This document shows, piece by piece, positions 37,063 to 45,700 of a stretch of 64,000 nt of DNA. Location of the stretch: assembly GCF_022012445.1 (NCBI RefSeq), contig NZ_JAKLTS010000002.1:434001-498000 (forward strand), given 5' to 3'. The number at the start of each line of letters is the position of its first letter. Position 1 is the first letter of the stretch. The notes below the pieces were generated by a model. That model saw only the letters and a list, made by a program, of their open reading frames with translations, was not told where the DNA came from and made no database searches. The translations under genes were made by a program, and so were the position numbers. Origin of the DNA: Massilia sp. TS11. GTDB taxonomy: Bacteria > Pseudomonadota > Gammaproteobacteria > Burkholderiales > Burkholderiaceae_D.

Positions 37063-39068
37063 GTGCCGCTCCCAGTGCTGCTCTGGCTGAAGCGGAAGGC
37101 CAAGACGGTGATGTCGTCGCGTTGCGGATGCTCGCCGCGGTAGGCGCGCAGGGCCTCGCCGAAGCGCATGGCCTGCTCCGGCATCGGCAGTTCGGCATGG
37201 CGCAGCAGCAGTTCGTGCAGGCGCTGCGAGCCGAAGCCGAAGCCATGTTCGCCGCCGGCCTGATCGAGCACGCCGTCGGTGACGAGGTAATAGGTGTGGC
37301 CCGGCTGGGCCGTGATGGTGATGTCTTCGTATTCGCCCACGCGGCGGTCGCCGAGCGCGCGCCGGTTGCCCTTGATTTCTTCGATCACGCGCCCGTCGCT
37401 CCAGTACAGCGAGACCTTGGCGCCGGCAAAGCGCAGCAGGCCGCGTTCGCGGTCCAGGTAGCACAGGCCGGCGTCCATGCTGGTGGCGAGGGCGCGCCGC
37501 ATGTCGCCGGCGCGCAGCATGCCGCGCACGCTCTGGTCGGCCGCGCGCATGACGGCGGCCGGCGAGGTCGGATCGGTGGCGCTGATGGCCTGTTCGATGG
37601 CGGCGCCGCCCAGCATGGTCATGAGGGCGCCGGCCACGCCATGGCCGGCGCAGTCGACCACGCCGAGCAGGCAGTTCTCGCCGTCGCGCCGGAACACATA
37701 GAAGTCGCCGCCGACGACATCGCGCGGCCACCACAGCACGAAATGGTCGGGCCCGAGCGCATGCGCGAGCTCGCGCTCGGGCAGCACGGCGCGCTGAATC
37801 AGGCTGGCGTAGTTGATCGAATCGTCGATCGTCTTGTGGGCCGCCTGCATGCGCAGATTGGCTTCCTCAAGGGCGGCGGTGCGCTCCTGCACGCGCCGCT
37901 CCAGGTCCTCGGTTTGGTGCGCGACCTTCTGCGCCATGCGGTCGAAGGCGCGCGCCAGTTCGCCCAGTTCGTCCTGGCCGGCCGTGGGCAGGCTCAAACT
38001 GTAATTGCCGTCGGCGACCGCCTGGGCGGACGAGCGCAGCGCGCGGATCGGCTGCAGCAGCAGGCGCTCGGTCAGGTAGAGGAAGCCGGCCACCATCGCC
38101 AGCAGCAGCACCAGCACGGTGGCGCCAAGCGCCCACAGCCAGACCGGCTGGATCAGCTGGACCGCATGCGGGTCGACCACCGACACCTGGTGCCAGCGCA
38201 GCTCGGGCAGGTAGCTGATGGCCAGGATCTGCGGACGGCCGTGGAAGTTCAGGTGCAGCACGGCCGGTTCGTTCGGCTGGCGCTGGGCGCGCTCGAGCGC
38301 GTCGCGCAGGGCGGCTGCGTCGGCCGGGCTGCCAGCGAGCTTGAAGATCGTGCTGTCGTTCGCCTGCACGCCCTGGGTGGCGGTGTTCAGCGCGATCAGG
38401 CGCGCGTCCGGGTGCATCTGGATCGCGCCCTGCGCGTCGGTGATCATCTGCACCAGGCCGGCCTCGTCGCGCTTGACGAATTCCTTCAGCAGGCGGGTCA
38501 GATCGAGGCCGGTGCCGGCCACCCCGAGTTTGCTGGCGCCGTCGTAGATGACGACATTGATCCAGACCTTGGTCAGGTCGAGGAAGCGGTCATGGCTGGT
38601 GTTCAGGTTGAACTGGGCCGTGCCCTGCATGGTGTTGAAGAACCAGGCGATCTCCTTGTCGTCGCGGCTGGTGTCGGCGCGCGGCGCGGCCACCACCGGC
38701 AGATTATCGGCATTGAAGTAGCGGTGGCGCCAGCTGACGATGAAGTAGGAATGGTCCTGGAAATCGGCGCGGAAGCTCTCGGCCTCGCGGAAGAAGGTCT
38801 CGCGCTTGGCCGGATTGTCCTCGTCCAGCAGCCAGGCGCGCATGACTTCGGACTTGGCCAGGCGCTGCGACAGGGCCAGCTCGCGCGTGACGCGCGCGAA
38901 CACGGCTTCCTTGAACAGCTTGACGGTGGAACTGGCATACGCCGCGCCATAGTAGTCGCGGATCGCGTCGACCATGCGCCAGGCCAGCAGCCCGGCCGGC
39001 ACCAGGGCCAGACAGCAGGACAGCAGCAGGGCAATAATGGATTTGCTTCGTAATCCCAGGGCGCGCAT
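37059..39068 (-). CDS. siaA: SiaA-like membrane PP2C phosphatase (dCache-HAMP-SpoIIE)
   Basis: A 669-residue protein. Transmembrane helix 1 is at about residues 10-32, an extracytoplasmic sensor domain runs to about 300, helix 2 is near LWALGATVLVLLLAMVAGFL, and HAMP (PIRALRSSAQAVADGNYSL) and a short coiled coil follow. A SpoIIE/PP2C domain completes it: RDVVGGDFYVF and VDCAGHGVAGALM carry the metal-binding Asp and Gly residues, and VTDGVLDQ a further Asp. It should dephosphorylate the SiaC-like partner in response to an external signal, controlling c-di-GMP output and surface behaviour. Confidence 0.9.
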   Translation of the reverse strand: MRALGLRSKSIIALLLSCCLALVPAGLLAWRMVDAIRDYYGAAYASSTVKLFKEAVFARVTRELALSQRLAKSEVMRAWLLDEDNPAKRETFFREAESFRADFQDHSYFIVSWRHRYFNADNLPVVAAPRADTSRDDKEIAWFFNTMQGTAQFNLNTSHDRFLDLTKVWINVVIYDGASKLGVAGTGLDLTRLLKEFVKRDEAGLVQMITDAQGAIQMHPDARLIALNTATQGVQANDSTIFKLAGSPADAAALRDALERAQRQPNEPAVLHLNFHGRPQILAISYLPELRWHQVSVVDPHAVQLIQPVWLWALGATVLVLLLAMVAGFLYLTERLLLQPIRALRSSAQAVADGNYSLSLPTAGQDELGELARAFDRMAQKVAHQTEDLERRVQERTAALEEANLRMQAAHKTIDDSINYASLIQRAVLPERELAHALGPDHFVLWWPRDVVGGDFYVFRRDGENCLLGVVDCAGHGVAGALMTMLGGAAIEQAISATDPTSPAAVMRAADQSVRGMLRAGDMRRALATSMDAGLCYLDRERGLLRFAGAKVSLYWSDGRVIEEIKGNRRALGDRRVGEYEDITITAQPGHTYYLVTDGVLDQAGGEHGFGFGSQRLHELLLRHAELPMPEQAMRFGEALRAYRGEHPQRDDITVLAFRFSQSSTGSGT

Positions 39069-39296
39069 CAGCGTTTCCGATCAGGCGAGGACGAATTCAG
39101 GGTCGAGGCCCGTATTATGCCTGCTCTCCGGCCGATATGTTGCATGGGCAAAACTTTTTATTTTGTCAACTGAAGAAAATTTTAAGGTCGGTTTAGCCAA
39201 CTCTTAAGAACGCGCCCGCGCGGCCTTCCCTAAGATGCGGGGCATGCGGCCAGGGCATCCCGCACCTGGCTGCCTTTTGCAAAAAAGGATAGCCCC

Positions 39297-40256
39297 ATGA
39301 CCACCACTTCCGCACAGCGCCTGGCGCTGTTCGAGCGCATGCTGCTGATCCGCGCCTACGAAGAGCGCGCGGTGCGCCTGGCGAAGGACCATTCCTTCCC
39401 CGGCATCTGTTCCTCGCTGGGCCAGGAGGCGGCCGCCGTCGGCGTCGTCGCCGCCCTCGGACCGGACGACAAGATCCTGACCAACCACCGTTCGGTCGGC
39501 CACCTGCTGGCGCGCGGCGCCGATCCGGGCCGCATCATGGCCGAATCGATGGGCCGCAGCACCGGCTACTGCAAGGGCAAGAGCGGCTTTCTGCACGTCT
39601 CGGCCAAGGAGCTTGGCGTGGTGCTGACCTCGACCATCGTCGGCGGCGAGCTGTCGATGGCGCCGGGCGTGGCCCTGGCCAAGCAGCAGCTGGGCGAGCC
39701 GGGCATCGTGGCCTGCTTCTTCGGCGACGGCGCCGCCTGCGAAGGCATCTTCCACGAGGCCCTGAACCTGGCCGCCGTCTGGAAACTGCCGCTGCTGTTC
39801 GTGTGCGAAAACAACCAGTGGCAGGCCTATGTGCACCGCAAGGAGACCATGGTCGGCGACTTCATCGCGCCATGGGCGGCCAGCTATGGCATGGGCAGCG
39901 AGACGGTCGACGGCAACGACGTCGAAGCCGTGTATGCGGCCGCCTGCGATGCGGTCGACAACATCCGCCGCACCGGCATGCCGTATCTGCTCGAACTGAA
40001 CACCTTCCGCCAGCGCCCGCACCTGGAGCCGGACGAGCCGCCCCAGCACGATCTGGACGAACGCGCCTACTGGATGGGACGCGACCCGATCGCACGCATG
40101 GAAACGCGCATGCTCAATGCGGACGATCTGGACCGCACCCGCATCGCGGCCCTGCGCAGCGCCGCCGAGGCGCGCATCGACGCCGCCCTCCAATTTGCCA
40201 AGGACTCGCCGTTCCCGGACGTCGCCGAGCTGACCACCGAAGTCTACGCGGACTGA
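39297..40256 (+). CDS. TPP-dependent 2-oxoacid/acetoin dehydrogenase E1, alpha subunit
   Basis: A 319-residue protein. The thiamine diphosphate motif GDGAACEGIFHEALNLAAVWKLPLLFVCENN begins near residue 144 (GDG to NN). HRSVGHLLARG and GKSGFLHVS are typical of PdhA/AcoA. ATG 39297 has AAGGAT upstream. It pairs with the beta gene 18 bases downstream. It resembles AcoA of acetoin dehydrogenase, but neither an E2 (AcoC) nor an E3 gene is in the window and two cytochromes follow instead, so the substrate is open. Confidence 0.88.
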   Translation: MTTTSAQRLALFERMLLIRAYEERAVRLAKDHSFPGICSSLGQEAAAVGVVAALGPDDKILTNHRSVGHLLARGADPGRIMAESMGRSTGYCKGKSGFLHVSAKELGVVLTSTIVGGELSMAPGVALAKQQLGEPGIVACFFGDGAACEGIFHEALNLAAVWKLPLLFVCENNQWQAYVHRKETMVGDFIAPWAASYGMGSETVDGNDVEAVYAAACDAVDNIRRTGMPYLLELNTFRQRPHLEPDEPPQHDLDERAYWMGRDPIARMETRMLNADDLDRTRIAALRSAAEARIDAALQFAKDSPFPDVAELTTEVYAD

Positions 40257-40274
40257 ATCTGAAGGAAACCCATT

Positions 40275-41234
40275 ATGTCGACTTTGACGATCAACCAGGG
40301 CGTCGCCGCAGCGATGGCCGAAGAAATGCAGCGCGACGGCACCGTGATTTATTTCGGTGAGGGCGTCGCCACCAAGAACCCCGAACTGGTCGAACAGTTC
40401 GGCAAGAGCCGCGTGCGCAATACGCCGCTGGCCGAAGCCATCATCGCCGGCACCGCCGTCGGCGCCGCCGCCTCCGGCCTGCGGCCCGTGATCGACCTGC
40501 TGTTCACGCCCTTCCTCACCTATGCGATGGACGCCATCGTCAACAGCGCGGGCAAGCTGCGCTATATGTCGGGCGGACAGTTCAGCTTCCCGCTGGTGGT
40601 GCTGGCGCGCTCCGGCGCCGGCTGGACTCTGGGCGCCCAGCACAACCACAATCTCGAGGCCTGGTTCCTGCACAGCCCCGGCCTGAAAGTGGTGATGCCG
40701 TCCAATCCGGCCGATACCAAGGGCCTGCTGAAGTCCGCCATCCGCGATAACAACCCGGTGCTGTTCTTCACCGATATCACGGTCAGCGACATGCCGGCCG
40801 AGATCGACGGCGAGATCGGCGCGATTCCGCTCGGCCAGGCCCATGTGGCGCGCGCCGGCAGCGATGTCACCCTGATCAGCTACTCGAAAGCCGTGGCCAC
40901 CTGTCTCGATGCGGCCACCCAGCTGGCGGCCCAGGGCGTGTCGGCCGAGGTGCTCGACCTGCGTACCATCAAGCCGCTCGACGAGGCCGCGATTCTGGCC
41001 AGCGCGCGCAAGACCGGCCGCGTGATCGTCGTGCACGAAGCCGGCCGTCTGGGCGGGGTCGGCGCCGAAGTGGCCGCGCTGATCCACGAGCAGGCCTTCG
41101 GCGCGCTCAAGGCCCCGGTGCAGCGCATCGGCGCGCCCGACGTGCCGCCGCCGTCGAGCTATATGCTGGAACAGGCGTATATGCCGCAGGCCAGCACCAT
41201 CATCGACAGCGCCCTGCGTCTGCTCGGGCGCTAA
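40275..41234 (+). CDS. TPP-dependent 2-oxoacid/acetoin dehydrogenase E1, beta subunit
   Basis: A 319-residue transketolase-like protein. YFGEGVA, RVRNTPLAEAIIAGTAVGAA and the C-terminal domain with TLISYSKAV and VVHEAGRLGGVGAEVAALI are as in PdhB/AcoB. It forms the alpha2beta2 E1 with the preceding gene. An AAGGAAACC ribosome site precedes ATG 40275. It is followed 9 bases later by a diheme cytochrome gene, so co-transcription is likely. Confidence 0.89.
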   Translation: MSTLTINQGVAAAMAEEMQRDGTVIYFGEGVATKNPELVEQFGKSRVRNTPLAEAIIAGTAVGAAASGLRPVIDLLFTPFLTYAMDAIVNSAGKLRYMSGGQFSFPLVVLARSGAGWTLGAQHNHNLEAWFLHSPGLKVVMPSNPADTKGLLKSAIRDNNPVLFFTDITVSDMPAEIDGEIGAIPLGQAHVARAGSDVTLISYSKAVATCLDAATQLAAQGVSAEVLDLRTIKPLDEAAILASARKTGRVIVVHEAGRLGGVGAEVAALIHEQAFGALKAPVQRIGAPDVPPPSSYMLEQAYMPQASTIIDSALRLLGR

Positions 41235-41243
41235 GGAGCGGGC

Positions 41244-42278
41244 ATGCGCATCACGGCGACACTCCATTATCTGCTGGCCTGCGGCGTGGCGCTGCTGGCC
41301 TGCTGGATGGTGGCCGCGTCGGCCGTGGCGGCGCCGCTGCCGCCGACCCTGTCGGCCACCGGTTTTCCGCTGGCCGGGCAGGGCGGGGCGGCGCGCCTGA
41401 TCGCCTACCGCCCGCAATATCCGCTGTGGACCGACGGCGCCGACAAGCAGCGCTGGCTGGCCCTGCCCAAGGGCGGCTTCATCGACGCGCGCCAGATCGA
41501 TGCCTGGTCCTTCCCGGCCGGCACCCGCCTGTGGAAGCAGTTCAGCTTCGAGGGCAAGCCGGTCGAGACCCGCTTCATGCGCAAGGGCGCGGACGGGCGC
41601 TGGCAGTTTGCCACCTATGTCTGGCGCGACGATGGCACGGACGCCGTGCTGGCGCCCGAACGCGGCCTCACCCTGAACGTCCCGAGTATCCGCGGCGGCC
41701 GCTATGTGGTGCCGGGCCGCGCCGACTGCCTGGTCTGCCACGGCAGCGCGGCCCAGCCGGTGCTCGGCCTGACGGCCCTGCAGCTGTCGTCCGCGCGCGA
41801 TCCGCTGGCGCCGAACGGCGAGCCGCTGCGCCCCGGCGAAACCGATCTGGCCGGGCTGGTGGCGGCCGGCTGGGTGCGCCGCCTGTCGGCCCTGGCCCTG
41901 GCCCAGCCACCCCAGGTGGCCGGCGCCGATCCGCTCGAACGGGCCGCGCTCGGCTACCTGCACGGCAATTGCGCGCACTGCCACAACACCTCGCCCAACA
42001 AGGCCCCGCTCGACCTGACCCTGGCCCAGCGCGCGGGCGACCCCGCCGCCGCGCGCGCCGAAGTGCTGGCCAGCCTGATCGGGCAGCGCCCGCGCTCAAG
42101 CGCGGACGCGGCCATCGTCACCCCCGGGCAGCCGCAGCACAGTCTGCTGCTGCACAGGATGCAGTCGCGTCAGGCGCTGACCCAGATGCCACCGCTCGGC
42201 ACCCAGATGCCAGACCCCGCGGCGCTCGATCTCATCACGCGATGGATCGCCGCACTTAACCCCTCGAAGGAGAAATGA
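41244..42278 (+). CDS. Periplasmic diheme c-type cytochrome (SO2930-like)
   Basis: A 344-residue protein with an N-terminal signal or anchor helix (LLACGVALLACWMVAASAVAA). Two heme-binding CxxCH motifs are present, CLVCH near residue 162 and CAHCH near residue 243. The N-terminal half (PLWTDGADKQRWLALP, FPAGTRLWKQFSF, VETRFM) matches a family of SO2930-like proteins. It probably transfers electrons in the periplasm. Its stop overlaps the start of the next cytochrome gene. Confidence 0.86.
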   Translation: MRITATLHYLLACGVALLACWMVAASAVAAPLPPTLSATGFPLAGQGGAARLIAYRPQYPLWTDGADKQRWLALPKGGFIDARQIDAWSFPAGTRLWKQFSFEGKPVETRFMRKGADGRWQFATYVWRDDGTDAVLAPERGLTLNVPSIRGGRYVVPGRADCLVCHGSAAQPVLGLTALQLSSARDPLAPNGEPLRPGETDLAGLVAAGWVRRLSALALAQPPQVAGADPLERAALGYLHGNCAHCHNTSPNKAPLDLTLAQRAGDPAAARAEVLASLIGQRPRSSADAAIVTPGQPQHSLLLHRMQSRQALTQMPPLGTQMPDPAALDLITRWIAALNPSKEK

Positions 42279-42844
42279 TGTACTTTGCACCGACCCGCCT
42301 GCGCCTCGCCCTCGCGCTGGGCGCGGGCCTGCTGGCCCTGAACGCCAGCGCCGCCGACACCGCCAAGCCTGCCAACGCCAAGATCCAGCGCGGCCACTAC
42401 CTCGTGGTCACGGCCGGCTGCATGGACTGCCACACGCCGCTGAAGATGGGCCCGAACGGTCCCGAGCCTGACCTGAGCCGCAATCTGTCGGGCCATCCGG
42501 AAGGCATGCAGATGCCGCCGGCCCCGGCCGCCAGCGGTCCGTGGATGATCGGCGCGGCCGGCACCCTGACCGCCTGGTACGGTCCCTGGGGCACCAGCTT
42601 CACGGCCAACCTGACCCCGGACATGGAGACCGGTATCGGCAAATGGACGCTGGACGACTTCAAGGCCACGCTGCGCAGCGGCCGCCACCTGGGCAAAGGC
42701 CGCCCGGTGCTGCCGCCGATGCCGATCGGCGCCACCAGCAAGATGACGGACGCCGACCTCGAGGCCATCTTCGCCTACCTGCGCAGCATCCCGGCGGTGA
42801 AGAACCGGGTGCCGGACGCGCGCCCGCCGCTGGCAGCACAGTAA
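42275..42844 (+). CDS. Periplasmic monoheme cytochrome c
   Basis: A 189-residue protein with a signal peptide (cleavage near NASAAD). One heme motif CMDCH lies near residue 49, with Met-containing segments downstream (PPMPIG) that could supply the axial ligand. GHPEGMQMPP and LTAWYGPWGTSFTANLTPD resemble the small cytochromes found with periplasmic dehydrogenases. ATG 42278 is an equally good start, with AAGGAG at better spacing. It is the last of the run starting with the E1 genes. Confidence 0.86.
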   Translation: MMYFAPTRLRLALALGAGLLALNASAADTAKPANAKIQRGHYLVVTAGCMDCHTPLKMGPNGPEPDLSRNLSGHPEGMQMPPAPAASGPWMIGAAGTLTAWYGPWGTSFTANLTPDMETGIGKWTLDDFKATLRSGRHLGKGRPVLPPMPIGATSKMTDADLEAIFAYLRSIPAVKNRVPDARPPLAAQ

Positions 42845-42931
42845 GCGCCCACTGGCGCCGTGGCCGACCACGGCGCCAGCAGGGGCACCCTCGGGAATAC
42901 CTCAGCAATGCGGGATAAGTGCCTGAAATTG

Positions 42932-42961
42932 TTGACGGAAATTCCTTCCCGGCCCTATAGT
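42932..42961 (+). promoter_or_regulatory. Sigma-70 promoter before the zapB-like gene
   Basis: TTGACG (42932-42937), an 18-base spacer and TATAGT (42956-42961). The predicted transcription start falls at or next to the ATG at 42968, so the message may be leaderless. Confidence 0.6.
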
Positions 42962-42967
42962 GTCGAG

Positions 42968-43177
42968 ATGCTTTCCGAATTCCTAGACCTGTCCGATAAG
43001 ATCGACCGCCTGGCGGCGCTGGCCGCCCAGCTGCGGCGCGAGAACGCCGACCTGCGCCAGACGAATGCGATGCTGGACGCGGAAAACGGCATGTGCAAAC
43101 AGAAGCTGGCCGAAGCCCAGCGCCGCGTCGAGGCGCTGCTCGAACAGCTGCCGGATCTCGAACAAGGGGAAGCCTGA
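42968..43177 (+). CDS. ZapB-like coiled-coil cell-division protein (TIGR02449/DUF904 type)
   Basis: A 69-residue, almost wholly helical protein: MLSEFLDLSDKIDRLAALA, then RRENADLRQTNAMLDAEN, with heptad spacing of Leu and Ala. This is the short coiled coil usually encoded directly upstream of zapA. It likely helps organise the Z-ring. ATG 42968 is chosen for family length; an upstream in-frame ATG at 42908 lies before the promoter. Its TGA overlaps the zapA ATG. Confidence 0.82.
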   Translation: MLSEFLDLSDKIDRLAALAAQLRRENADLRQTNAMLDAENGMCKQKLAEAQRRVEALLEQLPDLEQGEA

Positions 43178-43488
43178 TGGTCCATCTCGATGTCACGATC
43201 ATGGGCCAGCCCTATCGCCTGGCCTGCAAGGAAGGCGAGGAAAAGACCCTGCAGGAAGCCGTCCACTACCTGGACAGCAAGATGTGCGCGCTGCGCGACG
43301 CCGGCAAGGTCAAGGGCACCGACCGGATCGCCGTGATGGCGGCGCTGTCGGTGGCGGCCGAATTCCTGACGGTGAAGACGCCGAACGGGCCGTTCTCCGA
43401 TATGTCGATGCTGGAAGTGAAACAGAAGCTGGGCGCCATGCACAGCGTGCTCGATGCGGCCCTCACACCGCAGGAAAACCTGTTCTGA
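43177..43488 (+). CDS. zapA: Cell division protein ZapA
   Basis: A 103-residue protein. The N-terminal domain is VHLDVTIMGQPYRLACKEGEE, followed by a long helix with VKGTDRIAVMAALSVAAEFL. ZapA cross-links FtsZ filaments at mid-cell. Start 43177 overlaps the preceding stop (TGATG). The gene is followed by 6S RNA, an order common in proteobacteria. Confidence 0.94.
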   Translation: MVHLDVTIMGQPYRLACKEGEEKTLQEAVHYLDSKMCALRDAGKVKGTDRIAVMAALSVAAEFLTVKTPNGPFSDMSMLEVKQKLGAMHSVLDAALTPQENLF

Positions 43489-43516
43489 TCTCCGCATTTT
43501 TGCTACACTATGCCTC

Positions 43517-43695
43517 ACCCTGCAGTGTTCGCGAGTGTTTTATATTCCTTGAACCATTCTTCAGCATCGGTCACTGAATTTGTTCGACGGGCGTGAGCGT
43601 CGCTCGTCCGATGAACCCGAAGTTGAACTAAGGTGACCACTCTTGAGCCGTCAGGTTCGGGATGCCGGCACAGCGGCACAGGCGGGGCTTCATTC
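43517..43695 (+). ncRNA. ssrS: 6S RNA
   Basis: The 262-base gap after zapA holds no gene but has the features of betaproteobacterial 6S RNA: CCCTGCAGTGTTCGCGAG near the 5' end, ATTCCTTGAACC (43543 onward), a central region, and a 3' part CGGCACAGCGGCACAGGCGG that can pair with the 5' end (CCTG with CAGG, GTG with CAC). A TACACT -10 box (43504-43509) precedes it. 6S RNA binds the sigma-70 RNA polymerase in stationary phase. The position downstream of zapA is typical. Ends are estimated to about 10 bases. Confidence 0.8.
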
Positions 43696-43750
43696 ACAGG
43701 CGGTTGCATGCATCAGCGCGCAGCCGCTTTTTTATGCGCGCGAGCTGGCC

Positions 43751-44221
43751 ATGGCCTACTGGTTGATGAAATCCGAACCCGATGAAGTGAGCTTCGAGGA
43801 CGTGATGGCCGCGCCGGCGCAGACCACCAGCTGGTTCGGCGTGCGCAACTACCAGGCGCGCAATTTCATGCGCGACGCCATGCGCATTGGCGACGGCGTG
43901 CTGTTCTACCATTCGTCCTGCCCGGAGCCGGGCGTGGCCGGCATCGCGCGCATCGCCAGCACGCCGTATCCGGACCAGAGCCAGTTCGATCCCGCCAGTC
44001 CTTACTTCGACCCCAAGGCCACGCCCGAGCAGCCGCGCTGGATCGGCATCGACGTGCAGGGCGTGGCGCGCATGCCGCTGCTGGCCCTGGCCGCGATGCG
44101 TACTTATCCCGAACTGGCCGAGATGGTGGTGCTGCAGAAGGGCAGCCGCCTGTCGATCACCCCGGTGACGCCGGCCGAATGGCGCGCCGTGCTGCGCATC
44201 GCCGGCCTCAAGGACTGCTGA
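43751..44221 (+). CDS. EVE-domain protein
   Basis: A 156-residue protein that begins MAYWLMKSEPDEVSFEDV. WFGVRNYQARNFMRDAM, GDGVLFYHSSC and DPASPYFDPKA are characteristic of the EVE/PUA-like fold (YdhA/thymocyte nuclear protein 1 type). The family is thought to bind modified bases in DNA or RNA; the target here is not known. ATG 43751 is set by family similarity; the upstream in-frame extension overlaps 6S RNA. Its TGA overlaps the ATG of the permease gene. Confidence 0.92.
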   Translation: MAYWLMKSEPDEVSFEDVMAAPAQTTSWFGVRNYQARNFMRDAMRIGDGVLFYHSSCPEPGVAGIARIASTPYPDQSQFDPASPYFDPKATPEQPRWIGIDVQGVARMPLLALAAMRTYPELAEMVVLQKGSRLSITPVTPAEWRAVLRIAGLKDC

Positions 44222-45030
44222 TGGACCTTGGCCTGATCCTCGAACTGCTGCTGATGGGGGCCTTCGGTGGTTTCGCCGCCGGCATGCTGGGCATCGGCGG
44301 CGGCATGATCCTGGTCCCCTTCATCACCATGATTTTTTCGGCGCGCGGTTTTCCGCCCGCGCTGACGGTGAAGATGGCGATCGCCACCTCGCTCGCCACC
44401 ATCGCCTTCACCTCGCTGTCCTCGATGCGCGCCCACCACAAGCATGGCGCGGTGCGTTGGGACCTGGTCAAGCTGCTGGTACCCGGGATCGTGGTCGGCG
44501 CCTGGATCGGCCCGGCCCTGGCCAAGCAGATGGATGCGCGCGTGCTGGCGCTGGTGTTCGCCGCGTTTGTCGGCTTCTCGGCCACGCAGATGGTGCGCGC
44601 CCGTCCCGCCACGCAGCAGGACAAACCGCTGCCGGGCCGCCTGGGCCTGTTCGGCGCGGGCGGCGTGATCGGGGTGGTGTCCGGCATCGTGGGGGCGGGC
44701 GGTGGCTTTATCTCGGTGCCCTTCATGACCCACCGCGGCGTGCGCATCCACAATGCCGTGGCGACCAGTGCGGCCCTCGGTTTTCCGATCGCCCTGTTTG
44801 GCACGCTGTCGAACATCTACTTCGGCTGGGGCACGCCCGATCTGCCCGCGTATTCGGCCGGCTTTGTGTACCTGCCGGCGCTGGCCGTGATCGTCGCCGC
44901 CAGCATGTTCATGGCACCCGTCGGCGCCCGTGTCGCGCACCGCACGCCGGTGGCGCGCATGAAGCGCATCTTCGGCGTGGTGCTGTATTCGCTGGCCGCC
45001 TACATGCTGTGGCGCGGCCTGCGCGGCTGA
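44221..45030 (+). CDS. TauE/SafE-family membrane permease
   Basis: A 269-residue protein with about eight hydrophobic segments. GGFAAGMLGIGGGMILVP and the repeated VSGIVGAGGGFISVPFM are the two signature half-repeats of the family. Members export sulfite, sulfoacetate or related anions. The start codon overlaps the EVE gene stop. The 3' end faces the TetR gene with a single-base gap. The substrate is not evident from context. Confidence 0.9.
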   Translation: MDLGLILELLLMGAFGGFAAGMLGIGGGMILVPFITMIFSARGFPPALTVKMAIATSLATIAFTSLSSMRAHHKHGAVRWDLVKLLVPGIVVGAWIGPALAKQMDARVLALVFAAFVGFSATQMVRARPATQQDKPLPGRLGLFGAGGVIGVVSGIVGAGGGFISVPFMTHRGVRIHNAVATSAALGFPIALFGTLSNIYFGWGTPDLPAYSAGFVYLPALAVIVAASMFMAPVGARVAHRTPVARMKRIFGVVLYSLAAYMLWRGLRG

Positions 45031-45031
45031 T

Positions 45032-45649
45032 TCAGTCGAGCGCGATGGCCAGCATGGCGGCGCGCGCCGCCGCCGGCAGCGTGGCCAGTTCGCGGTGGGC
45101 CGGGCGGCCCTGGGCCAGGAACACCATCATCCCATGCAGCTGGGCGACCACCAGGGCGGCGCGCAGTTCAAGCGCGTCCGGCGCCAGGCCGGGCTTCAGT
45201 TCGATGATCAGCTTGCGCATGGTGCGGCGCGCGCGTGTCATCATCTGGTCGTAGACGCGCGCGGCAAACGGGTCGCGCGTGGCCAGTGCGGCGATTTCGA
45301 GCAGCAGGCCGCTCGACGCCGGGGTGCGCAGATCATCGAGAAAATAATCGATCACGGCGAGGAAGCGCGCCTTGGCGGCCGTCGGCGCCGCCTGCAGGCG
45401 GGCGTCGATCGCGGCCTGGTAGTTGTCGAAGGTGGCCGTCAAAACGGCCGCCATCAAATCATCTTTACTCGGAAAATAGTGCTGCAGCGTCGACAGGCTG
45501 CAGCCGACCTGCTGGGCCACGCCGCGCATCGAGAGGGCGGCGAAACCCTGCTCGGCCAGCATGGCGCGCGCCGCCGCCAGAATCGCGCCGGCCCGTTCGT
45601 AACCCTTGTCCGTCGTCTGCGAGGCCTTGTTGAGCGTGTGCTTGTGCAT
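45032..45649 (-). CDS. TetR-family regulator of the acyl-CoA degradation operon
   Basis: A 205-residue protein. The N-terminal helix-turn-helix is MRGVAQQVGCSLSTLQHYFPSKDDLMAAVL; the rest is helical. It is divergent from the acyl-CoA dehydrogenase gene, with two inverted operators and a promoter in the 99-base gap. TetR members next to such genes usually sense acyl-CoA esters and derepress beta-oxidation genes. Confidence 0.9.
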   Translation of the reverse strand: MHKHTLNKASQTTDKGYERAGAILAAARAMLAEQGFAALSMRGVAQQVGCSLSTLQHYFPSKDDLMAAVLTATFDNYQAAIDARLQAAPTAAKARFLAVIDYFLDDLRTPASSGLLLEIAALATRDPFAARVYDQMMTRARRTMRKLIIELKPGLAPDALELRAALVVAQLHGMMVFLAQGRPAHRELATLPAAARAAMLAIALD

Positions 45650-45670
45650 GGCGCGGATTATGGCCGTCCT

Positions 45671-45700
45671 TTGACAAACCGGTCAAGTGACCGATAGAAT
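45671..45700 (+). promoter_or_regulatory. Promoter of the acyl-CoA operon, occluded by operator 1
   Basis: TTGACA (45671-45676), 18-base spacer, TAGAAT (45695-45700). The operator at 45680-45693 fills the spacer, so a bound repressor would block RNA polymerase directly. Confidence 0.72.

Noticed and set aside
37063..37734. An N-terminal extension of the SiaC-like protein
   Set aside because: It overlaps the PP2C domain of the SiaA-like gene in another frame and is Arg-rich shadow sequence; MKLQLPGS is the natural start.
43643..43750. An N-terminal extension of the EVE-domain protein
   Set aside because: It overlaps the predicted 6S RNA, has no family similarity, and ATG 43751 matches the usual family start.
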